This document shows positions 22,480 through 31,609 of a stretch of 64,000 nucleotides of DNA, one piece after another; positions within the stretch are counted from its first letter, which is position 1, and each line of letters begins with the position of its first letter. A model generated the notes under the pieces. It had not been told where the DNA came from. It did not search any database and saw nothing but the letters and a program-made list of their open reading frames with translations. Position numbers and translations under genes: made by a program. The stretch comes from Adiantum capillus-veneris (Eukaryota > Streptophyta > Polypodiopsida > Polypodiales > Pteridaceae), in NCBI GenBank assembly GCA_014529385.2, contig CM043967.1, forward strand, positions 134,983,182-135,047,181, in the 5' to 3' direction.

Positions 22480-24058
22480 GGAAAGCACAAAGGGAGTGGG
22501 GAGCACCACTATATGAGATCACAGATATATCCTTGAATGATAAGGCCCATATCACAGAACACGTGCTTGAAGCAATACCGGCCAATAGATTCATCAGAAG
22601 ATTTCAAGCAGTGGATGGAGAGATAGTAAATACCACCATCTTTCTAAGGGAATTGTGGACAATATACCAAAAGTTAGAAGTGCAAGCAGGGTCTAGGTGC
22701 CTATAGTTGGACAACTTTCTACTACTATCACCATGGGGAACGGATTTCAGAAGGGCTTATGAACTCATAAGTTCTATTCAATACAATGAGAAATCCACCC
22801 TGACGGAAAAAGATGGAGTGACAGTCAAAGTAAAAATCATCGCAAAAATAATCAATGAAGCTCTCCATCTGCAGCAAGGGACACACAATCTATTGCAAAA
22901 GAAAAAAATCAATAGATAACGACAAAGCCTTTCTGAAGCAAAGAGGAGATAAGCTGGCATATCAAGATTTGATCTACTCAGAAACAAAATTTCCGTTGCG
23001 CCTCATATCGCAACATTTCAAAGTACAAAAGCCACCAAGATACATTGAACCGCTATTGCACATGGCAGTAGTAATGGCAATGGGCTTAGCAAAAAGAAGA
23101 GTGGTCAGCTGTGACTCTGGCAACTACCTCCTTGACAACATAGTAGAAAAAAATCTTAAGGGTAGCCAAAATAGAAAGACCTACATGAATGTTGGACCAG
23201 TGCTGGCTTGAATCGCCTTCCAAGCATTGGGAATTATTGTTGATCTACCACCACTTGCAGAAGCACAGATAGATTTGATCCACAAATTCAAGAGAGCAGT
23301 AAAACCAGTAGCAGGAATACCCACAAGGCCAAAACCAGAGGTTAAACAAACAAGGCACAACGTAACAAGAATGGACACTGACAGTGAGAAGACAGAGTTG
23401 GATGCATCGAATAGCGAGGAAGCGGGGTCTAAGGAAAGAGATACCCCTTCAGAATGCCAGTCTTCAGATGAGGAGCATGGAAGTGAGTTTTCCATGAGAT
23501 ATACACGATCAAAAAGGAGAACAACCCAGGCCACAGAGGCCTTACCCAAGCCACAAGAACAATGGAAGAAGCGCAGGTGCAAAGAGAAAGAATCTGCCAA
23601 CGAAGCGGACGATGAAAAGGAAGAAGAAGAACAAGAAGAAGACGTCCCTTTCTGAATATTGCCAATGAAATGCGGCAACAGATTCAGAATGAGCTAAAAC
23701 AAAAGATGGAGCAAAGAGAAAGAGAAGAGGCAAAGTGGCCACGTGTCGATGATCTCAAATCATCCAATGAATCGACAAAGTCCAAGGAAGAATTTGATAA
23801 CCAAGAAGAGAAGGGAGATCAGGACATGCTAGAACAGCAAGGTTATGATTTTGAATCTCCAAAAGACAAAGAGGTACCTTCAGATGCTAGAACAAAAAAA
23901 AGAGAAGAAGTTGTAGACCTTCCAGAACAAGGGGCAGATAAGGTGTTGTCACAAGAAAAGGTGGATCAAGAAAAAGAGACAGCACCACCAGAAGCTACTA
24001 TAGTTCCAGTTGCTACTGAAGTATTGAAAACAAAGGAAAGAAGGACAGAAGAGGCTGG
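22480..24058 (+). pseudogene. Broken gene of unknown function next to an LTR
   Basis: Reading with breaks: about 22510-22919 in one frame (TAG 22704-22706), then a shift near 22900 into 22920-23655 (TGA 23209-23211), then another shift near 23655 into a further charged stretch. N-terminal two thirds look globular (ELWTIYQKLEVQ, LLLSPWGTDFRRAYELISS, YIEPLLHMAVVMAMGLAKRR, PPLAEAQIDLIHKF). The C-terminal third is very acidic/basic with EEEEQEED and basic KKRRCKEKE, like a nuclear low-complexity tail. The globular part reminds me loosely of plant transposon-associated proteins of unknown function; I cannot name a family. It abuts an LTR at 24059, so it is probably cargo of a non-autonomous element. 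Confidence 0.5.
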
Positions 24059-24640
24059 TGTCATGCAACTCCGCTTCCATGATGAAAAAGAGCAAAGAAC
24101 TGCAAGCTAAGCTTTGTTGAAGCTTACACATTTATTGAGTAGTGATCAAGGCTTGTTAACAGGCCAAGTCTAATAATTAATGTATGCCAAATGCGGCTTT
24201 AAACGGCCAACAGATGCCTTAATGCTTCTAAAAAGGAGTTTGCTTGAAGAGAGCACAGATAGAAGATTATGATCTAGAATTGTAGTGCTTGACGTGCTCT
24301 ACTAGCCTGTCTTTATGGCTAGTCGATTGCAGCTACGGTGCAAAAGTTATGGTAGTTTGAAGTTTAAGGTGATTGCAGATCCATACCAGATTGGGTAGTT
24401 GCAACTTAGGGGACAGGGATGAAGTAAATGCATGGGCATGAAGTGCTCACTTTGTGGAGCGTGCTGGTCTTTTCAGATCGATGATGACCGATTCATCGGG
24501 GGCCGGTTCCGTACCAATCTGGTCGGCTCGATCGGTGCGCCATCTAGGAATTTTTGACTTTGACCAAGTTTTGGAACGTTATCTTTTGCGGTGCATTGAT
24601 AATTATATATGCAAGAGGATTTGAACTCGGCACTACTTTA
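24059..24640 (+). repeat. Partial LTR related to the minus-strand LTR at 61700-62221
   Basis: Opens TGTCATGCAACTCCGCTTCC, matching TGTCGTGCCGCTCTGCTTCC on the minus strand at 62221 downward. Further shared blocks: AGTAGTGATCAAGGCTTG with AGCAGTGACCAGGGCTTG, GTGCTCTACTAGCCTG with GTGCTCTACTGGCTTG, and AAATGCATGGGCATGAAGTG with GAATGCATGGGCTTGAAGTG. Identity by eye is moderate. Right end lost before the PPR fragment. Confidence 0.75.
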
Positions 24641-24649
24641 GTCAAAATC

Positions 24650-25060
24650 TGTGTCATCATTGTGCTTGGCACTGGATCCGGGCCAAATGTGGTGCCCTAT
24701 AGAAGCACATAAGGCTTTTGAAGAGCTTCGTGTCCGGAATGTCATCTCTTGGAATGCAATGATCGCGAGATATACCCAACAAGGCAGGGCCAAGAAGCTA
24801 GCTATTTTGGGCAGATGCAAAGAGAGGAAAACTCTCTGAATGCTGTCACTTATACTTGCATCTTGAAGGCGTATTGCACTAAGAAGCTGATATGAGCATC
24901 GAAATTCACGATGATATTGTTATTCAAGGACTGTTGGAGGAGAATGTGGTGCTTGGCAATGCTTTGGTGGACATGTGTACCAAATGAGGTGGCTTTATGT
25001 AGGTAAAAAAGGCCCTAAGCTACAGTGGCTCTTCTAGTGCTTGCGGCATGTGATGGTGGG
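24650..25060 (+). pseudogene. PPR gene fragment (PLS class)
   Basis: Conceptual reading gives EAHKAFEELRVRNVISWNAM, IARYTQQGRAK, QMQRE, NAVTYTCILKAYC, SIEIHDDIVIQGLLEENVVL, GNALVDMCTK-stop-GG: one and a half P/L/S-type pentatricopeptide repeats. Such proteins bind organelle RNA and direct editing or processing. At least three shifts or stops, for example TGA in CTKxGG near 24988. No signal for start, targeting peptide or E/DYW end. The phrase style (QQGRAKEAL, EIHDDIVIQGLLE) is common in fern and lycophyte PPRs as I remember them. Confidence 0.82.
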
Positions 25061-25667
25061 ATGATGGATGATGCCTTTAAATGGGTTATTGACAATGGCA
25101 AGATTGCCACAATTATCCTTATCTAAGCTAGTGGCCACCCAAGAAGGTAAGCCGGCCGCCCACTATGGATTTTGGCCGCCCCTTAATTCAAGAGGGCTTT
25201 CAGTGTGTATGGGGAAGAAAAAGAAAAGGGGAAAAACGACGTGCAGAGTGTAGAAGGGTGCAAGGGAGAGAAATGCATTGAGCACGTGCAGTAGAGACCT
25301 CTGATGAGCATCACGAAGAATGGAAAAGCTCCTAGCTTTCCATGGCGCACACATTTGGTCCCACTCCTACCACATTTGGCGCCGCTGCAAGCTTGGGACT
25401 GCCACATCATAGAAGGGAGTCCCATGCCATGTCAGTCACACGGCGCCGTGACTACATGGGAGGAGCTTATTTTTTGAGGTTTTTTATTGGAAGAATATTT
25501 TTGGAGGAAGTAGGCAAAGAGGCTATTTGAGGAAGTAAGCAAAGGAGGAAGCAGGCAAAGAGGCTATTTGAGGAAGCAAGCGAAGGAGGAAGCCAGAGCA
25601 AGGAGGGTTACGAGAAGAGCAAGGACGGTTATGAAGAAGGGGAGTGTGAGGAGGTAACGAAGGAAGG

Positions 25668-25723
<56 letters not shown>

Positions 25724-26589
25724 GCAAAACAAGGTGAAGCAAAGCTCTCTTTCTCTCTCTCGCTCTCGTCCTTGGCTAGCAAAGAAAGGAGAGAGGGAAC
25801 AAGAAGAGAACGTGGTGGTTGTAAGGGCAAAGGAAGGAAGGGGATCCGGGAGCTCAAAGGGGAGAAGAAGGAAGTAAAGGATAAGGCTTTCTCTCACTCT
25901 TGGATTGAAGCAAAAGGAAGGGCTCTCGGAGCCAAGTCTTGAAACGAGGCTCTCAAGAGAGGGCTCTGAAAAACAAAGCAAAGTAAAGCTCTCTTTCTCT
26001 CGTGCATAAGATAGAGAAGAGGGGAGCAAGGAGTTGGCAAGGAAGGGGCACTTTCTCTTGCTCTCGGACTTAAGCAAGGAAGCTAAAGGCAACCTTTCTC
26101 TTGACTGTGGAGATTAAGCTCAAGGCTTGAAGCCGGTGAAGGGAAGCTAAAGACTCTCCCTCTTTTGATATCGTTCTTGAAGCTAAGCAAGGGAGAGCTT
26201 GGATGACCAAAGCATGAAGAAGAAGAAGAGGGTTTCTCTCACTCTCTCTCTCTCTCTCTCGTCCTCAATTATCGAAAGAAGAGCGGCAATTAAGGCAAGG
26301 CAAAGCACACAAAGCAGGACATTTGAAAATAATTGAAGCATGGTGACTGACACAGTGAAGTTAAATTAAAGTTTGCAAAATCCAAGGGCAGTTGAAGCAG
26401 ATAAAGCAAAAAGAGGGAATTAAAATCACCGCCATCAGCTAGAGATTGATTAATCATCTTGTTAAGTCTCTGTGTCATTAATGGCCCAGTTAATTTTGTA
26501 AAAAGGGAGCTTAAACTCCTAATTGTCAGCTGATCCAAGTGACGGTGCTGCTAACAGCCTGCCTTGGCTATCGATTAAGTTGTACCTAA
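25061..26589. other. Purine/pyrimidine-rich non-coding stretch
   Basis: GA- and CT-rich, with AAGCAAGGAAG-like phrases recurring between 25500 and 26230 and CT runs at 25672-25722 and 26240-26261. TTTGGCGCCGCTG at 25375-25387 resembles a tRNA-Asp primer site but stops matching after 11 bases. Confidence 0.6.
25672..25722. repeat. (CT)n microsatellite
   Basis: About 25 CT units within a purine-rich region. Confidence 0.98.
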
Positions 26590-26823
26590 AGATTTACTTA
26601 ATTAATTGAGATGATGAAGATGATTGCAAAGTTAAGTGAAAACGGTTTTTATGATAAGTCAATAATTCCAAAATTTTTAAAGATGCTTCAATTGGTTCAA
26701 TGATCTCTGCTTGAAATGGAGACCGTAAAGAAGAAAAATCAAATGCATGAAGCTTTGGATGCATCTTTAGATGCGGTATACGACTAAAGGCAAGTCTTTG
26801 ATAGATATGATCCAAAGGGCTAC
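26590..26823 (+). pseudogene. gag: Element D gag-like frame, left part, split by copy B
   Basis: Frame ending FDRYDPKGY runs up to the target duplication GCTAC (26819-26823) and resumes after copy B at 40304 as GYLECYELETKLRGIPEELM, so the pre-insertion frame was continuous. The resumed part (SFEQLVSSNLKEQIEEVI, then DDWKYFKEAI) has the helical pattern of Ty3 gag retrotransposon domains. A TAA lies shortly before the junction, so D was already damaged or this part is spliced. Confidence 0.6.
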
Positions 26824-27380
26824 TGTTAACCCTCACGGCACACGGACACCCTATGATCTATAAACGTTGTATTATTTAGAGTCAGGTACCGGGCTTGTCG
26901 GACCAATAGGAACAGGGTAAGGGTGATCGCCGATGACAGGCGCACTCTAACTGGAATATTCAAGGAGTTAGTTGGCTAAGTATGGGCGCCCAAGTGTGAA
27001 TGGGGTGAGCTCATATAAAAGCCACTAAACCTAATTTTTACTCATTCTCTCATTGTGCAATAGAAGCTGCTCTTGCTCCATCTCCACCTTCTCCTTCACC
27101 ATCTCCTTGTGTGTGTGTGTGTGTGTACGTGTGAGAGAGAGAGAGAGAGTGTGAGAGTGTGTGTGTGATCGATCGTTATGGCGGCACGACGGCGGCGAGG
27201 CGGTTGAGCGCGGCGTAGCGGCGTCTCCCTCTTCTTCGCGGCGTGGGAATCCTTCATTCGCAACTACGCAGGAAGGTGAGTGACACACCATTCTTCCTTG
27301 TGAGCTTGTCTGTTGTATGACTGTGTGCTAGGAGCCTTTGTGGCTCGCACACGACGCGTAGCAAGTCCCTAGCCTTAACA
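26824..27380 (+). repeat. Copy B 5' LTR
   Basis: 557 bp, TGTTAACC...CCTTAACA. TATAAAA at 27014-27020, a GT/GA tract at 27110-27168, and a G+C-rich CGGCGGCGAGGCGG block in the transcribed part. Matches 39735-40303. Confidence 0.95.
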
Positions 27381-27384
27381 TTTT

Positions 27385-27402
27385 TGGCGCCGCTGTCGGG
27401 GA
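27385..27402 (+). promoter_or_regulatory. Copy B primer-binding site (tRNA-Asp type)
   Basis: TGGCGCCGCTGTCGGGGA, four bases after the LTR. It matches the 3' end complement of plant tRNA-Asp (TGGCGCCGTTGCCGGGGA, from memory) with two mismatches. This primer choice is known from Athila and relatives. Confidence 0.85.
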
Positions 27403-28368
27403 GCTATTGCGCGTGAAGCTCCAATGGCGACCTGTAAATTGTATTGAAGCTATTTTTTATGTAGGAAAGGCGCGGCTTAAGTTTGATTATTGTTGTTATG
27501 CAAAAACACTAGAGAAAGACACAATGTTGTTAACTGCATTCAAGTTTTCTATGTTCTGTTAAGCTCTGTTTTGTTAGTTCTATTAAGCTCAAATTTCAGC
27601 TTACACAGTTAGCATTTCTTGCGTTTCTGCATTTTCTGGTTTGCACTGCACAGTTATGTCAAGTTTCAATTTTCTGCATTTTCTGTGTTTTCTGGTTTGT
27701 GCACAGTTAGGCGCACAGTTAGTTAATTAAGCATGTTAGTAATTAGGTGAACCACTGATTAGTAGGTCAGTAGGTAGGTGGGACAGTAAATAGTTAGGTG
27801 AGGTCAACGCGCACCAAAACGCGTACCAAATAATATCCAAAAATAAATAAATAAATATTTAAAAAAAATTAAAAATCAAAAAATAAAAACGTGAGTGAGG
27901 GGGAGGTTATAAAAAAATCGAAAAAGCGTGAGTGACTGGGGGGATCACTAAAATTTTGATCGGGATCATTTTCCCAAGCCCAAGCCCCAGTCCTCAGTCT
28001 TATGATATATACTAGACTCACTCTTATATATATACCCTATCCCCTCAAGAGGGAATGAGAGCATGTGGGGCAAGTCCTCCACTCTCCTCCCTTCTCTTCC
28101 CACTTGCACCCTTAGACTTGCTATTTGGAGCCTAGTTCCCCAGCTAGGAAAAGACTGTTTCGGGCTTTTCTGGAGCAAAATAGAACCAAACGGTGGACTG
28201 TAAAGCACAGCGCGTCCCTCCTAGCGATATGCTCGTTTCGAGCTATCACACGGCCCATTCCACGACACGCTCTAAAAAATCTAGCAAAAAACAAACAAAA
28301 AACACGCAAAAAACTAGTCACAAGGCCTCCTAGAGCAGCTTTTTGACACCTTAGGGTATCAAAAGCAC
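27403..28368 (+). other. Copy B leader
   Basis: About 1 kb between primer site and first long gag frame; A-rich at 27841-27890 (AATAAATAAATAAATA) with no supported frame. Long leaders are usual in large Ty3 elements. Confidence 0.6.
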
Positions 28369-29793
28369 ATGCACTTACGCTTTGGGCGGGTGCTAGAACA
28401 CGAGCATATTGAGGGTGCCTCTGTTCATACGGACACCCATTACCCATCCACGATAGGCTCTAGACCCTCAGCGGGGACACAAGGTAGCACCACCCAAGAC
28501 CCTAAAATAGCCGCTAGTGATTCCTCCTCCGACTCAGAAATCATGGAAGCATACCCTACCCAAAACACTGAGAGAGAAGGCCATGCACCTCCCGAAGCTC
28601 CACAGCCTAGTACTAGTATGTTTAGCCGTTTCATGGAAACATTAGGTAGAGCTACTCGCTCGGAACCTGATGCAAATGAAGCACACGAAAGGGGTGGGGA
28701 AGTGGACTCTCCTTTCACATCGCACGTGGACCCCACACCCCCAAAGAGTGTCCATGTGGATATCCTGCCAACTTCTTACCAAGAAGGCCCTGTTGAGTTG
28801 CCTCCTTCAGAAGTTCCCTCTAGAGTACCGTTGGTGACAAGTAAAACCACGGGGAGCAACATTGCTTCTACCTCACAAGAAACCGTTAACACGTCGACTC
28901 TAGAAGGATTGTTCATTAATGATCATTGGACATACGACCTCCACAGTGAGGTGTTGACGGATCTACACTCTGGCCACGCCTACCATGTAGGATGGATAGA
29001 GATTGTACAATCCACCTCTAGTGCCACGAGCATCGAAGATCAACAGAAAATGATCTGTAATGTTATCCATGGCATTATTCAATCAGAAAGGCAAAACCGA
29101 GGGGTAAATATACTCTCAACTGGCCCTATGAGATTTCTGGATACGAGCAAGGCTCAACAGCCTACTCTATCACAAATGGAGACTCCTCTAATGAGCCCCA
29201 TGGACCCATCTTACGTCATTTCACCTGGGGTCTCTATGCAATCTGAGCCTCCGAGCGACAACTTTAGCTTCCCTAACTTGGCTCAACCCTCTATTAAGGA
29301 AAACACAGTGCTGACAGAGAATGTACCGATGACATCTACGGTTAGCGCAGTGCCACTACCTAGTGTCGTAGTACCTAATATGGGGCCTCGACCGTATGTG
29401 CCTCTAGCCCCTTATGCACACATGGCCCCCACACCTCCAATTGTTCCACTTGTTTATGCTCCTCGAGTGCCACTCCCTAGCCCTTATCCGAGTGGACCTA
29501 TGCCCGGTTATGTTCCATATCCTGCATCATCCACACATATGCCAAGACCGGTACCCGTCCCTCTCCCACATATGATTCCAAGAGTACCTCCACGGGCCCT
29601 GCCTCCTCACATAGGTGACTTGGCAGCATTTGCTCAAACCATAGGTCGATCTATCACGGAAAATATGCGTCATGCATCTGATAGAGAGCCTAGAAGTAAG
29701 GCAGTACAAATTGCCAAACTCACGCAAAAATTCAATGGGACGAAGATGCTAGAAAACACATTGAAGTGTTTGAACAAGTATGTGATTCCTTAG
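28369..29793 (+). pseudogene. gag: Copy B gag, N-terminal part
   Basis: ATG 28369; 474 codons. Residues 1-320 are Ser/Pro/Thr-rich and probably disordered; 330-410 are strongly Pro-rich (PPRALPPHIG end); then a helical start (LAAFAQTIGRSITENM) of the gag core. At GGG 29737-29739 one base is missing relative to the expected frame: the sense continues in the next frame (DEDARKHIEVFEQVCDS, 29740 on), while this frame runs to a TAG/TAA after KYVIP. A possible later start is the ATG at 28543. Gag makes the virus-like particle. Confidence 0.75.
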
Positions 29794-31595
29794 GGGAACG
29801 CAACGAACTACATAAGTGCAATGCCTTAAGCTTGACATTAAGTGGGAAGGCTGGAGATTGGTATAGAACCCTAAGGGTGGACGAGAAAACAATCTACCCT
29901 ACCCTTCGAAGGTTTTTTCTAAAGGAGTACATACGAGAAGGTGTGCTTTGGGGTGTAGCATCTCAGCTACAGAAGGCCGAACGTAAGGAAGGAGAGTCCG
30001 TAAGGGACTTCATTAGTCGTCTAAAGCACTTAAACTCTCGCTGCCCTGTAAATGAGCGCTTCAACAATAACCAACTGCTTGATCGATTCATTCGAGGGTT
30101 GAGGAATGAAGGAATCTATAATGGACTAGTGTTTAGAGGTATCACAACCTAGGAAGATGTCACTGCCAATGCAATCCAATTAGAGGACAACTTGATGATA
30201 GCAGGCATGAGGGTGTCTACTGACACGAGATCCACTAGCTCACAAGCCATTGAGTATGAACCCATGACTGTAAAGCCCATTGCCAATGAGCCAACGGTAT
30301 TTGAGACATTCTTGACAGACCTCACCAAGGCAATCCAAGAGTCTCTTAAGGATAATCAACCCCCTCAAAATAGTCACATGTATCCAAGAAGGGAGCAACA
30401 ATGGTGTTCCATTTGCTTAGGTCCACATAGCACTAGTGAGTGCCCTACGTTTAGAGTAAAATTTAATGGAACTTGCAACGCATGTGGTAGGTATGGTCAC
30501 CAAGCTAAGGATTGTTTAATGATCAAACGTATGATGGCAAATAGACCACCTGTAGCCTAGACGGATGCACCTTGAGCTCCTGTATTGATGCCTGCTCCAC
30601 CTGTTGAGCAACTACCGCAACACATGGTCCCTAGATCTCAAAATGTTGTACAAGCTACACCTCTACCACCTCTTGTGCTAGGACCGTAGCCCCCGCATCC
30701 AAGAGTCGCCCCTATGAACCAAGTGGGTTGCGAGCCATCTAATGCTTATGCAGATGGCTGTGAGGAGGAAATAGACACTAGTATTGCCTACGAACTTGAT
30801 ATATTGGAAGAGTGTCCTATATACTACATGGAAGATTGTTGGGGGCAAGTCAAGCCGGTTTATCAAGCTGCTGCTCTCGCATCCAGAGGTCAAAATATCA
30901 ACACCCAGGCTAGGAGGCCACCTCTTCAATGCTACAAGTGTGGTGGACCACATCGGGCAGCGGAGTGCCCTATTAGGCTGCAAAAGAATGCTGCACAGAT
31001 GCAAATGAATCAAGGGAGCACGTCTGCAATGCCAATACTCACATGTAATCGTTGTGGCATAGATCACTTGATTGCCCAATGCCCCTATAACCCAAATGCG
31101 CCTAAAATCACACCCCTAAATTTGGTCGAAATTGCTAGTGTGACATCGCCAATACCACCCGTCGCACCCGCTTATGCGATTACACGGTCCATGCTTCAAG
31201 GGCCAGGCCATATCCTCGAAGAGAGAGATACCGCGTCAGTTATCCAAGCAAAGAAAAAGAAGACACGAAGGAAGAGGTCGCAGAATACGGGAAATTCAAA
31301 GCCAAGTTCCAAAACAAACATAGGAACAGGAGATGACCCTGTGTATATGAATGACCTCGAGGATGATTCAGATTCAATCAAGACAATGGAGACTAGAACC
31401 AATACCACAAAGGGAAAGACCGACAAAGAAAACCGTAACATGGAACCAAATGAAAACCGAATAAGAGAAAACCATAAAGAGCCTCTGAAAACACCACAAG
31501 TGTTTCCAAATCCAATCCAAGACCCCAAGATAAACCGCAGGGGCAAAAAGGGAAGAATCGTAAAAAGAAGATTGAGACGTACCCAAACCCAGTAG
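29740..31595 (+). pseudogene. gag: Copy B gag, core and four zinc knuckles
   Basis: One frame with in-frame stops at 30150, 30558, 30573 and 30687. The gag retrotransposon domain is clear: LTLSGKAGDWYRTL, LRRFFLKEYI, ESVRDFISRLKHLNSRCP, LLDRFIRGLRN. Four Cys/His knuckles follow: 30405-30443 (CX2CX3HX4C), 30474-30515 (CX2CX4HX4C, standard), 30930-30968 (CX2CX3HX4C) and 31044-31082 (CX2CX3HX4C). Knuckles bind the element RNA. After 31200 the protein is highly charged (KKKKTRRKRSQ). The frame ends at TAG 31593-31595 and overlaps the pol frame, which is -1 relative to it. Confidence 0.8.
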
Positions 31596-31609
31596 ACGAG
31601 ATTGAGCAG

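Noticed and set aside
25375-25387. Primer-binding site TTTGGCGCCGCTG
   Set aside because: Only 11 bases match the tRNA-Asp complement and no LTR end can be shown to its left.
25564-26092. Minus-strand Ser/Leu-rich frames
   Set aside because: Low-complexity reading of purine/pyrimidine tracts with no family resemblance or supporting signals.
27031-27291. Minus-strand frame across the 5' LTR of copy B (and 39942-40214)
   Set aside because: Lies within LTR sequence including the GT/GA tract; repeated only because the LTR is.
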